A DNA stretch of 64,000 nt from Nannocystis sp. (GTDB taxonomy: Bacteria; Myxococcota_A; Polyangia; Nannocystales; Nannocystaceae), in the NCBI RefSeq assembly GCF_016714285.1, contig NZ_JADJNN010000035.1, positions 62,001 through 126,000 on the forward strand. The letters run 5' to 3'. The translations under genes and the position numbers were made by a program. Shown here in pieces: positions 45,575-55,076 of the stretch (positions are counted from its first letter, which is position 1; every line of letters begins with the position of its first letter). The notes beneath the pieces were generated by a model. That model saw only the letters and a list, made by a program, of their open reading frames with translations, ran no database searches and was not told where the DNA came from.

Positions 45575-46615
45575 ATGGACCTGCGTGAGCGAGCTGCGAG
45601 GATCGTGACGATCGTCCGGGGCGAGGGCCGCACCCGCGAGGCCGCGACCCAGGCGGTGCTCGTCGAGCTCGAGGCCGCCGAGCCACGCGAGGCCGAGCTC
45701 AGCTGGAAGCGCCAGCTCGGCGCCCTGCTCGAGCTGACCCGCGGCCAGGGCCTCGAGCAATGGAGCCTCGAGCAGACCCTGCGTCGCGTCACCGAGCTCG
45801 CGGTCGACACCCTCGGCGTCGCGCGCATGAGCGCGTGGTTCTTCAACGCCGACCAGTCGGTGCTCGCCGCCGCCGACGTGTTCGAGGCGGCCACCCGCCT
45901 GCACAGCGCCGGCGCCCGCCTCGACCGCAACGACTTCCCCCGCTACTTCGCCCTGCTCTCCGACGCCCGGGTGCTCGCGGTGCGCGACGCCTCCCACGAC
46001 CCCCGCTCGGCCGAGTTCGCCGCGATCTACTTCGCCCAGGCCGGCGTCAGCTCGACCCTCGACGCGCCGGTGCGCTGGCAGGGCGTTCCCACCGGCGTGC
46101 TGTGCTGCGAACACTCCGGCCCGCTGCGGAGCTGGCGCGACGACGAGATCAGCTTCATCGCCTCGCTCGCCGACGCCGTCAGCCTCGCGCTCGAGGCCGA
46201 CCACCGCCGCCGCACCGAGCAAGCCCTGGCCGAGAAGCTCGCCCTCATCGAGGCCCAGCAGGCGGCCCTGCACGGCCTGCGCTCGCCCGTGCTCGAGCTG
46301 TGGGACGGCGTGCTCGCGCTTCCGCTCGGCGGACCCCTCGACGCCAGCCGCGGCGCCGCGCTGCTCGCGTCGCTGACCGCCGCGCTCGCCGATCGCCGCC
46401 CGGCCTTCGTCCTGCTCGACCTCAGCGAGCTCGAGCGCATCGACGCCGACACCAGCGCGGCGCTGGCCGCGATGGTCCGCGCCGCCGCCGAGCACCACGC
46501 CCAGTGCGTCCTCGCCGGGGTCCACGGCGAGCTCGTGCCCGCCGAGCTGCGCGGCCTGGTGACCACGAGCAGCCTCAAGACCGGCCTGCAGCACTGCATC
46601 AAGCGCCCGCGCTGA
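45575..46615 (+). CDS. GAF-domain protein with C-terminal STAS domain (RsbR-like)
   Basis: The protein has 346 residues: a helical N-terminus, a GAF sensor domain (about 75-205, GVARMSAWFF, LDAPVRWQGVPTGVLCCEH), a linker helix, and a STAS domain from about 225 (LELWDGVLALPLGGPLD, ELERIDADTSAAL). RsbR-type proteins build the stressosome and are switched by phosphorylation of Ser/Thr in STAS. The usual Thr/Ser at the phospho-site (ITG.P.VDT) is not obvious here, but DADTSA offers Thr/Ser. It may bind a small ligand or haem in GAF. The ATG is at 45575. It is convergent with the kinase at 46700. Confidence 0.85.
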   Translation: MDLRERAARIVTIVRGEGRTREAATQAVLVELEAAEPREAELSWKRQLGALLELTRGQGLEQWSLEQTLRRVTELAVDTLGVARMSAWFFNADQSVLAAADVFEAATRLHSAGARLDRNDFPRYFALLSDARVLAVRDASHDPRSAEFAAIYFAQAGVSSTLDAPVRWQGVPTGVLCCEHSGPLRSWRDDEISFIASLADAVSLALEADHRRRTEQALAEKLALIEAQQAALHGLRSPVLELWDGVLALPLGGPLDASRGAALLASLTAALADRRPAFVLLDLSELERIDADTSAALAAMVRAAAEHHAQCVLAGVHGELVPAELRGLVTTSSLKTGLQHCIKRPR

Positions 46616-46620
46616 GCTGC

Positions 46621-46657
46621 CCCGAGAGACATGTCGATAACATGTCCCTCGGGACAT
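46621..46657. repeat. Nested palindromes after GAF-STAS gene
   Basis: A 13-bp imperfect hairpin (46621-46633 with 46641-46653, one mismatch) contains a smaller perfect one, ATGTCC-CTCG-GGACAT (46642-46657). Both belong to the dispersed palindrome family. It starts 5 nt after the GAF-STAS stop and lies between convergent genes, so it could end transcription from both sides. Confidence 0.8.
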
Positions 46658-46674
46658 ACTCGCACCCGCGAACA

Positions 46675-46694
46675 ACCTGCCCCTCGGGGCAGGT
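46675..46694. repeat. Perfect 8-bp-arm palindrome after kinase gene
   Basis: ACCTGCCC-CTCG-GGGCAGGT, 6 nt beyond the kinase stop codon (46700, minus strand). It is the third family palindrome within 75 nt of this convergent gap. It has the stem-tetraloop shape of a terminator but no T-run. Confidence 0.85.
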
Positions 46695-46699
46695 ACACG

Positions 46700-47677
46700 C
46701 TACGGCAAGTGTTCGGTCGCCGGCGCATCGGACGAGGCCGGCGCGTCCCCGACGAGCGCCGCCCGCACCCACGCCGCCAGCTCGAGCGGCCCCGCCGGCG
46801 GCAGCCCCCGCCGCAGCTCGGCCAGCCCGCGCGCCACCGCGGCGAGGTCCGGATGGCGGTCCTCGGGGCGCCGCGCCAGGCAGCGCCGCAGCAGCGCCGC
46901 CAGCTCGGGCGGCAGACCGACGAGATAACCCGCGGGCAGCTCGGCCCTGCGGATGTTGTCGAGGGTCGGCAGCGGCCCCTCGGCGGCCGCGTCGAAGGGC
47001 CGCGTCCCGACCAGCAGCTCGGCGAGCGTGACCCCGAGGCTGAATTGATCGCTGCGCGCGTCGACCGTGGCCCCGCTGGCCTGCTCCGGCGAGAGGTACG
47101 CGAAGGTGCCCTTGACCAGGCGGCCCCAGGTCACGTCGCCGAGCGCGGTCGCCTTGGCGATGCCGAAGTCGGCGAGCTTCACCTCGCCGGCGCGCGAGAG
47201 CAGGATGTTGCGCGGCCCGAGGTCGCGGTGGACCAGGCCCAGCGGGCCGCGCTCGTCGCCCAGCGTGTGCACGTGCGCCAGGGTCAGCGCGACCTGCTCG
47301 CCGATGTGCAGCGCGAGCACCCGCGGCAGCGGCCGCGCCCGCGTGAGGGCGGCGAGGTCGGCCCCGTCGACGTGATCCATGCACAGGAAGTAGATCCCGC
47401 CCTCGAGCCCGAGCTCGTGCACCTGCACGAGCCCCGCGTGGGCGAAGCGAGCCCCGAGCCGCGCCTCCGCGATCAGCAGGCGCTCGAGGTCGGCGCGGCC
47501 GCGGTGCTCGCGACGCAGCAGCTTGATCGCCACGATCTTCTCGAAACCACTGGCCCCGTAGCGGACCGCGAGGTGCACCTCGGCCATCCCGCCCTGGCCG
47601 ATCCGCCGCAACAATCGGTACGGCCCGAGCGTCGCCGGCAGGTCCCCCTCGCGCATCAGTTGATATGCTACGCGCAT
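46700..47677 (-). CDS. Ser/Thr protein kinase with altered catalytic loop
   Basis: The 325-residue cytoplasmic Hanks-type kinase has GQGGMAEV, Lys52 in VAIKLL, HRDLGPRN (150-157) and DFGIAK (170). The Lys that normally follows HRDL and contacts the gamma phosphate is Gly154, which may lower or change activity. It has no sensor domain. The start at 47677 is 19 nt from the divergent start of an FHA/sigma-54 activator. FHA domains bind phosphothreonine, so this kinase is the likely modifier of that regulator. That pairing is inference. Confidence 0.9.
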   Translation of the reverse strand: MRVAYQLMREGDLPATLGPYRLLRRIGQGGMAEVHLAVRYGASGFEKIVAIKLLRREHRGRADLERLLIAEARLGARFAHAGLVQVHELGLEGGIYFLCMDHVDGADLAALTRARPLPRVLALHIGEQVALTLAHVHTLGDERGPLGLVHRDLGPRNILLSRAGEVKLADFGIAKATALGDVTWGRLVKGTFAYLSPEQASGATVDARSDQFSLGVTLAELLVGTRPFDAAAEGPLPTLDNIRRAELPAGYLVGLPPELAALLRRCLARRPEDRHPDLAAVARGLAELRRGLPPAGPLELAAWVRAALVGDAPASSDAPATEHLP

Positions 47678-47696
47678 TCACCCCGCGAGCTCCAGC

Positions 47697-49052
<1,356 letters not shown>

Positions 49053-49505
49053 CTATCTGGCGGGAGCGAAGAATCCGGGGCTCGGATATCTGAAATCCCC
49101 AACATATCGACATATCGACATATCGACATATCGACATATCGCGCATCGAGTCTCCACGTGATCTCTCGACCTCGCCACACCCACGTTCAGCCGGGCGACG
49201 TCACCCGAGCACCGACAAGCGGGGCACCGACGCTGTCCGCCCGGGGAGCAAGGGGCCGATGGCGAGGGCGCAGCGGGAGGACCCGGGGCTCGCGCGCAGA
49301 CGCCCCTCGGCCCTCCACCGTCGATAACAAAGGGTCGGTGAAAGCACCCGAGAGATCACGACAGATGGGCGGCGAGCACGTGCCCCGGGAGGACCCGCGT
49401 CGCAGGGCCCCACAGCCGTCGGCCCCCGCTCCCCGGCCCAGATATCCAAGCCCCGCGCACCCAGGTATCCGGGTCCCGCGCCCTCCAATCACGAGAAAGC
49501 CAGAG
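49053..49505. other. 453-nt non-coding gap with 8-bp tandem repeat and distant inverted repeat
   Basis: I see no gene; frames here are Arg/Ala/Gly noise. The unit CATATCGA repeats nearly five times (49103-49141), strikingly AT-rich for this DNA. GGGGCTCGGATATCT (about 49077-49091) and AGATATCCAAGCCCC (about 49439-49453) are inverted copies with one mismatch, bracketing some 360 nt. This could be a small mobile-element relic or coincidence. The thiolase gene's 3' end adjoins it. Confidence 0.6.
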
Positions 49506-50804
49506 CTACACCCGCTCGAACACCAGCGCCGACCCCATCCCGCCCGCCGCGCAGGCCGAGATGAGCCCGAACTGCGCCCCCTTGCGCGCCAGCTGATCGA
49601 GCAGCTGCAGCACGAGGCGCCCGCCCGTGGCCCCGAAGGGGTGGCCGAGGCTGATGCTGCCGCCCCACTGGTTGACGAACTCCGGGTCGACCTCGCCGAC
49701 CGCGGAGCTGCGGCCGAGCTTGTCCTGGCAGTACTTCGCCGACGCGAGCCCGTGCAGGTTGCTGAGCACCTGGGCGGCGAAGGCCTCGTGCATCTCGATC
49801 ACGCCCATGTCGCGCAGCCCGAGGCCAGTCTGGTCGAGCACCCCGGCGACCGCGCTGACCGGGCCCATGAGCAAGTGCTCGAAGGGGTCGATCGCGGTGT
49901 AGTGGTAGCCGCGCAGGACCCCGAGGATCGGCCAGCCCTCCGCGCGCGCGACCTCCTCGGCCGCCAGCAGCACCGCCGAGGCGCCGTCCGTCAGCGGCGA
50001 GGCGTTGCCCGCCGTCACCGTGCCGAAGTCGCGGTCGAACACCGGCTTCAACTTCGCCAGCTTCTCCTCCGTCGTGTCATCGCGCGGGTGGTCGTCCCGC
50101 TCGACCATCGCCAGCTCCCTGCCCTTCGGGACAGGTACCGGCACGACGCGCGCGGCGAACTCACCCGCCTGCCAGGCCGCGACGGCGCGGGCGTGGCTGT
50201 TGGCGGCGAAGCGGTCCTGGGCGTCGCGGCGGATGCCGAAGTCCTTGGCCATCTTCTCGGCGGACTGGCCCATCGTCTGTCCGGTCGAGGGCTCGGCGAT
50301 CGCCGGGGCGACCGGCGCGAGGTCCTGCAGGCGCACGCTGCGGAACGCCCGCAGGCGGTCGCCGACGCTGCGCGCCTTGCTGGCGGTGAACAGCGCGTCG
50401 CGGAACTTGCGTCCGTAGAGGATCGGGACATCGCTGAGGGTCTCGGCCCCGCCAGCGAGGATCACGTCGGCCTTGCCGAGCGCGATCTGATCGGCCGCCG
50501 AGGTGATCGAGTGGTTCGAGGAGATGCAGGCCTGGCTCACCGTGTAGGCCGGCACGCCCATCGGGAAGGCCGCCTCAAGGCCGATCTCGCGGGCGATGTT
50601 CGGCGCGCCGACCGGGGCCGAGACGATGCCGAAGATGATCTGGTCGACGCGCTCCGGGCGGATACCGGCGCGCAGCATGGTCTCCCGCGCCGCGACGGCC
50701 CCGAGCTGGACCGCGGACCGGCGGATGAAGGCGCCGCCGGCCTTGCAGAAGGGCGTGCGGGCGCCGGCGATGACGGCGACATTGCGGATCGTTCGGGCGT
50801 TCAT
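49506..50804 (-). CDS. fadI: Acetyl-CoA acyltransferase (thiolase), beta-oxidation
   Basis: The 432-residue thiolase has nucleophilic Cys93 (SQACISSN), catalytic His in GHPFGATGGR and second Cys in SACAAGGMGSA. The length and the sequence TVSQACISSNHSITSA fit the FadI subunit of the multienzyme beta-oxidation complex, which cleaves 3-ketoacyl-CoA to acetyl-CoA and a shortened acyl-CoA. It overlaps the fadJ stop by 4 nt (ATGA), so the two are coupled. A palindrome copy encodes part of VPVPKGREL, using GTA, CCT and AGG. Confidence 0.93.
   Translation of the reverse strand: MNARTIRNVAVIAGARTPFCKAGGAFIRRSAVQLGAVAARETMLRAGIRPERVDQIIFGIVSAPVGAPNIAREIGLEAAFPMGVPAYTVSQACISSNHSITSAADQIALGKADVILAGGAETLSDVPILYGRKFRDALFTASKARSVGDRLRAFRSVRLQDLAPVAPAIAEPSTGQTMGQSAEKMAKDFGIRRDAQDRFAANSHARAVAAWQAGEFAARVVPVPVPKGRELAMVERDDHPRDDTTEEKLAKLKPVFDRDFGTVTAGNASPLTDGASAVLLAAEEVARAEGWPILGVLRGYHYTAIDPFEHLLMGPVSAVAGVLDQTGLGLRDMGVIEMHEAFAAQVLSNLHGLASAKYCQDKLGRSSAVGEVDPEFVNQWGGSISLGHPFGATGGRLVLQLLDQLARKGAQFGLISACAAGGMGSALVFERV
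50118..50135. repeat. Dispersed palindrome copy inside thiolase gene
   Basis: CCTGCCC-TTCG-GGACAGG: seven-bp arms, one mismatch. It lies in a loop region of the protein, with rare codons on the coding strand. Confidence 0.65.
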
Positions 50805-52993
50805 GCGTGGTCTCCCTGGCCGATATCGAAACTGGTGAAGTTCTTGCCCTCGCGGGCGAGGCGGACGAGCAGCTCCGGGGCGTTGTAGGTCGCGCCGTGC
50901 CGCTCGCGCAGGACGGCGAGGCGGGTCAGCACGGCGCCGGGGCCCATCGCGTCGAGGTGGCGGAAGGGACCGCCGCGCATCGGCGGGTAGCCGAAGCCGA
51001 ACACCGCGCCGATGTCCCCGTCGCGCGAACTCTGCACGATGCCGGCCTCGAGGCAGCGCACCGCCTCGAGCGCGGCGATCAGGGTCAGCCGCTCGCCGAG
51101 CTCCTCCGGGTGGCTCTCCTCCGCGATCGCCTGGCGCCCGGCGAAGTAGCCGTAGACCGCAGGGTCGATGTGCTTGCGCTCGCGGCGGGCCAGCAGACCG
51201 CGCTGCTCGGGCGGATAGACGTAGAAGCCGCGGCCCGTCTTGCGACCGAAGCGCTTCTCGGCGAGGAACTGGTCGACGGTGTCGGGCACGTGGATGCGCT
51301 CCGGGAACGCGGCCGCGAGGGTCTTGCTGACCTTGGCGCCGACGTCGATGCCGACCTCGTCGAGCAGGGTGATCGGACCCACCGGCCAGCCGACCATGCG
51401 GGCGCCGCGGTCGACCGCCTCGATGCTGTGCCCGGCCTGGACCATCTCCAGCGCGGCCATGAGATAGAAGCCGAGCACGCGGGTGGTGTAGAAGCCCGGG
51501 CCGTCGTTGACGACGATCGGGGTCTTGCCGATCTGGGCCGCGTAGCGCAGGCAGGTGGCCAGCGTCTGCGGCGAGGTGTGCGGGGTCTTGACGATCTCCA
51601 GCAGCGGCATCTTGGACACCGGCGAGAAGAAGTGCAGGCCGATCACGCGGTCCTTGTGGACCAGGCGCTCGGCGATGGCGCCGATCGGCAGGGCCGAGGT
51701 GTTGCTGGCGAGGATCGTGGTCCGCGGGACCATCGCCTCGAGCTGGGCGAACACGTCCTGCTTGAGGCCCAGCGCCTCGGGCACCGCCTCGATGATGAGG
51801 TCCATCGTGTTGAAACCCGTGAGGTCGAGGCCGCCGCTGACCCGGCTGCGCGCCTTGAACACGTGGCGCTCACCGACGCTGCGGGCCCGGCGGTCGAAGT
51901 GGGCCTTGCAGTGCGCCAGCGCCTTCGCCAGCGGGTCGGCCGCGATGTCGCGGATGCGCGTCTCGATGCCCTTCTCGGCCGAGACCACCGCGATGTCGGC
52001 GCCCATGAAGCCGCCACCGACCATGCCGAGACGACGGACCTCGGCGCCCTCAACCCGGGCCCCCGCGGCGTCCAGCACCGGCTGCTTCTTGAGCGCGTTG
52101 CTGCGGCGAAACAGCGACACCAGCGAGCGCGAGGTGTCACCGACCGCGAGCTCGGCGAAGGCCGGCGGCTCGAGCTTGAGCGCCTCCTCGAGCGGCAGGC
52201 CGAGGCCCTTCTCGATGATGTCGAGGGCGACCAGCGGCGCGGGGTAGAGGCCGAAGGTCTTGCGCTCGACCGTCTTGCGGGCCTGACGAAACACCAGCGA
52301 GCGACCGAGCGGGTTCTTCTCCAGCAAGGTGCGGACGACGTCGCCGCGCGGCTGCAGGTGCGGCTGCAGCTTGCCCGCCGCGAGCTTGCCCGCCGCGGCG
52401 CGGGCCGCCGGCAGCAGGGCCTCCTCGGCGACGACCTGATCGACCAGACCCATGCGCCTGGCGGCGCGAGGGCGGATGTTGCGACCGGTGAGGATCATGT
52501 CCAGGGCCTCGCGCAGGCCGACCAGGCGCGGCAGCCGAGTCACACCACCGCCGCCCGGGAACAGGCCGAGCATCACCTCGGGCAGGGCGAGCACGGTCTT
52601 CGGCGAGTCGCTGCACACGCGATACGTGCACGCGAGGGCGAGCTCGAGTCCGGCGCCGAGGCAAGCGCCGTGGATCGCCGCGACGATCGGCACGCGCGCG
52701 CCGGCGATGCGCGCGAGGACCTCGTGACCGCGGCGCCCGAAGCCCTCGATCTCGCGGCGATCCTTCGCGTGCGCGAAGACCTCGACATCGGCACCAGCGA
52801 TGAAGTTGTCACGCTTGCCCGAGATCAGGATGATGCCGGCCAGCCCCGGCGTGGCCTCGATGCTGGCGAACTGCTGCTCGACCTCGGCGAGCGCCTCGGG
52901 GGTGATGGTGTTGACCTTCTCACCGGCGCGGTCGATCGTGATGACCGCCAGACGCGGCGAGACCTCCGGCGGGTCGAGCGTGAGCGTGAACAT
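50801..52993 (-). CDS. fadJ: Beta-oxidation multifunctional protein: enoyl-CoA hydratase/3-hydroxyacyl-CoA dehydrogenase
   Basis: The 730-residue protein has an N-terminal crotonase domain (about 1-210: GKRDNFIAGADVEVF, HGACLGAGLELALAC, ALPEVMLGLFPGGGG) and a C-terminal 3-hydroxyacyl-CoA dehydrogenase domain from about 325 (LGMVGGGFMGADIAV NAD motif; IGLHFFSPVSKMPLLEIV; GFYTTRVL). It catalyses the hydration and NAD-dependent oxidation steps of fatty-acid beta-oxidation and works with the overlapping thiolase. The order fadJ-fadI matches the usual operon. The ATG at 52993 begins MFTLTLDPPEVSPR, the expected start of the family. Confidence 0.95.
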   Translation of the reverse strand: MFTLTLDPPEVSPRLAVITIDRAGEKVNTITPEALAEVEQQFASIEATPGLAGIILISGKRDNFIAGADVEVFAHAKDRREIEGFGRRGHEVLARIAGARVPIVAAIHGACLGAGLELALACTYRVCSDSPKTVLALPEVMLGLFPGGGGVTRLPRLVGLREALDMILTGRNIRPRAARRMGLVDQVVAEEALLPAARAAAGKLAAGKLQPHLQPRGDVVRTLLEKNPLGRSLVFRQARKTVERKTFGLYPAPLVALDIIEKGLGLPLEEALKLEPPAFAELAVGDTSRSLVSLFRRSNALKKQPVLDAAGARVEGAEVRRLGMVGGGFMGADIAVVSAEKGIETRIRDIAADPLAKALAHCKAHFDRRARSVGERHVFKARSRVSGGLDLTGFNTMDLIIEAVPEALGLKQDVFAQLEAMVPRTTILASNTSALPIGAIAERLVHKDRVIGLHFFSPVSKMPLLEIVKTPHTSPQTLATCLRYAAQIGKTPIVVNDGPGFYTTRVLGFYLMAALEMVQAGHSIEAVDRGARMVGWPVGPITLLDEVGIDVGAKVSKTLAAAFPERIHVPDTVDQFLAEKRFGRKTGRGFYVYPPEQRGLLARRERKHIDPAVYGYFAGRQAIAEESHPEELGERLTLIAALEAVRCLEAGIVQSSRDGDIGAVFGFGYPPMRGGPFRHLDAMGPGAVLTRLAVLRERHGATYNAPELLVRLAREGKNFTSFDIGQGDHA

Positions 52994-53151
52994 GGCGCCG
53001 CGGACATTGGCGCGAGCGTACCGCCCGCGCAAGCGGAAAGTGACGGGAGCACCCCACACACGACGGCGAGCTCGACGAGCTGCGAGTGCACGCGGAGCGT
53101 GACAGGAGCAGCCGAGCTCGACGGCTTGCGAGACCCTGCCGCGCCCTCCGC

Positions 53152-54861
53152 TCACAGGCTCAGCGTGAACAGGTAGCTCGCCTCACGCGCGCGCAGACCG
53201 TCGAAGGCGAACGCCTTGCTGGCCCGCGCCTCGACGCACTGCCGCAGCTTGGCGTCGACGCCGACGCCGCGCAGCTCGACGCCGGTGACCTTGCCGCTCG
53301 CGGCGTCGAGGCGCACGAGCAGCGCGTAGCTGCGCCGCGGCGCCGCGCCGCAGTGGGCCTGGAGGTCGCGCTCTGCGGCCGACGCGATCGTCGGCAGCGT
53401 GCTGCGCGGACGCACCGGCATGAGGTCGCCGGGGTCCTCCGGATCCGGCGCGCGAGGCTTCGGCCTACGCGACTGGGACTGCGGCTGCGACTGCGGCTGC
53501 GGCGGATCGGCGGCGGCCGGCGGCGCTTCGGCCACCGGCGGCGCGAGCTCGGCCGCGGGCGGCTCCTCAGGCGGCGTCGCAGCCACCGTCGACTCGGCGG
53601 GCGGCGTCGCAGCCACCGTCGGCTTCTCCTCGGCAGGCTGCGCCGCGGCGGGCGACGACGCGGCGCCCGCTGACCGCCGCACCCGCGAGGTCGCGAGGAT
53701 CGCCGGCGTGTCGTCGGACTCGAGGTCGAGGCTCGGCCGCGACTCGGCGCGCCGCAGCAGCGCCGCGAACGCGAACACAAACACCATCGCGGTGCAGCTG
53801 GTCGCCACGATCGTCCACCAGCGCAGCAGCGGGCCGACACGACCCTCCCGCTCGTCGGCGGTGTCGTGCAGGTCCGGCACGACCCGCAGCGCCACCGGTG
53901 CCGGCGCAGGCACAGCCGCGGGCGTCGGCGCCGAACGTAGCCGGCCCCGGCCACCCGGTGAGCCGGCGTGCAGCAGCTCCGCCAGCGCCTGGCCGAACGC
54001 GACCGCGGTCGGGAAGCGCTTGTGCGGCTCGAAGGCGATCGCCCGCAGCACCAGCGCGTCGAGGCTCGGCGGGATCCCCCCGCCCGGGTTGGCCTGCGAG
54101 GGCGGCAGCGGGTCGTATGGGTGGGCCGCGCCCGGCTGCTCGTACCAGCGAGCCGGGATGTCGCCGGTGAGAAACTCGTAGAGCATGATGCCCGCCGAGT
54201 AGAGGTCGACCCGCGGGTCGCTCACCGGCCCGCCGAACTGCTCCGGCGCCATGTAACGCGGCGTGCCGAGCACGAACTCGGGCTGCGTGCGCGGGTGGTC
54301 GCCGCTCATCTCGAAGCCCGGCAACACCTTCACGATCCCGAGGTCGAGCAGCTTTAAGAAATCGCCGTCGGGCCGCTGCTCGAGGATGCAGTTGCCGGGC
54401 TTGATGTCGCGGTGCACCACGCCGCAGTCGTGCAAGGTGCCGAGCGCCTTCAGCAGCTCGCGGACGATCGACACCGCCTGCGTCCACGGCAGCGGCTGAC
54501 GCGGCTGCTCGGGCCCGGTCGGCCGCAGCAGCGACTGCAAGGTGACGCCGTCGACGTGCTCCATCACGAGGTAGAGCAGCGGCGGCTGGGCGACGTCGCA
54601 GCGCCCCTGATCGATGATCTTCACCACCCGATCGCGGTACGGCCCGTCGAGCTTGGCCGCGACCTTGACCTCCTGCAGGAAGCGGTCGACGTTGCCAGGG
54701 TTCAGCCGCCGCTCCGGGTTCAACACCTTGATCGCCACCCTGCGCTTGAACATCCGCAGGTCGTGCGCGACATACACCGTCGCAAACGCGCCCGCGCCGA
54801 TCTTGCGCGTGAGCTGGTAGCGCTGGTTCAGCGTGCGGCCGGAGAAGTCGTAGTCGGACAT
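53152..54861 (-). CDS. Transmembrane Ser/Thr protein kinase
   Basis: The protein has 569 residues: kinase domain 1-290 (GAGAFATV, Lys45 in VAIKVL, HRDIKPGN 150-157, DLG at 173-175 instead of DFG), a juxtamembrane region, one transmembrane helix (about 345-365, WWTIVATSCTAMVFVFAFAALL), then an extracytoplasmic Pro/Ala/Glu/Gln-rich stretch (about 390-480) and a final domain of about 90 residues with a Cys pair. That final domain resembles the AgMX/TonB-C-like tail seen on several myxobacterial proteins; I am unsure. The substrate is unknown. A 39-residue membrane ORF lies 18 nt upstream. Confidence 0.9.
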   Translation of the reverse strand: MSDYDFSGRTLNQRYQLTRKIGAGAFATVYVAHDLRMFKRRVAIKVLNPERRLNPGNVDRFLQEVKVAAKLDGPYRDRVVKIIDQGRCDVAQPPLLYLVMEHVDGVTLQSLLRPTGPEQPRQPLPWTQAVSIVRELLKALGTLHDCGVVHRDIKPGNCILEQRPDGDFLKLLDLGIVKVLPGFEMSGDHPRTQPEFVLGTPRYMAPEQFGGPVSDPRVDLYSAGIMLYEFLTGDIPARWYEQPGAAHPYDPLPPSQANPGGGIPPSLDALVLRAIAFEPHKRFPTAVAFGQALAELLHAGSPGGRGRLRSAPTPAAVPAPAPVALRVVPDLHDTADEREGRVGPLLRWWTIVATSCTAMVFVFAFAALLRRAESRPSLDLESDDTPAILATSRVRRSAGAASSPAAAQPAEEKPTVAATPPAESTVAATPPEEPPAAELAPPVAEAPPAAADPPQPQSQPQSQSRRPKPRAPDPEDPGDLMPVRPRSTLPTIASAAERDLQAHCGAAPRRSYALLVRLDAASGKVTGVELRGVGVDAKLRQCVEARASKAFAFDGLRAREASYLFTLSL

Positions 54862-54879
54862 GGGCTGAATGTGGGGAGG

Positions 54880-54999
54880 TCAGTCGCTGGCCTCGGACGC
54901 GCCGCGCACGAGCGGGGCGACCACACACGTGAGCACCGCGCCGGCGAACACGCCGAGGCTGGCCTTGCGCGGGGTGCTGGGGGCGAGAGATCGGTACAT
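54880..54999 (-). CDS. Possible 39-residue small membrane protein
   Basis: The ATG at 54999 begins MYRSLAPSTPRK, followed by one hydrophobic stretch (ASLGVFAGAVLTCVVAPLV) and a short polar tail. GGAG lies 8 nt upstream of the start. The stop is 18 nt before the kinase start on the same strand. It may be a leader peptide or a small partner of the transmembrane kinase. Coding status is uncertain because of its size. Confidence 0.45.
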   Translation of the reverse strand: MYRSLAPSTPRKASLGVFAGAVLTCVVAPLVRGASEASD

Positions 55000-55051
55000 C
55001 GGGGCTCCGTTGTTCGGCAGCGGGGACGCGGGTGTTGCGGGCTCAGAAGGT

Positions 55052-55069
55052 ACCGTCCTTCAGGACATC
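55052..55069. repeat. Dispersed palindrome copy (intergenic)
   Basis: ACCGTCC-TTCA-GGACATC: four to five central pairs, a decayed copy 8 nt beyond the stop codon of the desulfhydrase-like gene. Confidence 0.45.
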
Positions 55070-55076
55070 CCGCCGC

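Noticed and set aside
49187..49492. Minus-strand frame of about 100 codons in the 453-nt gap
   Set aside because: Composition is Gly/Arg/Ala noise, with no ribosome site or homologous feel.
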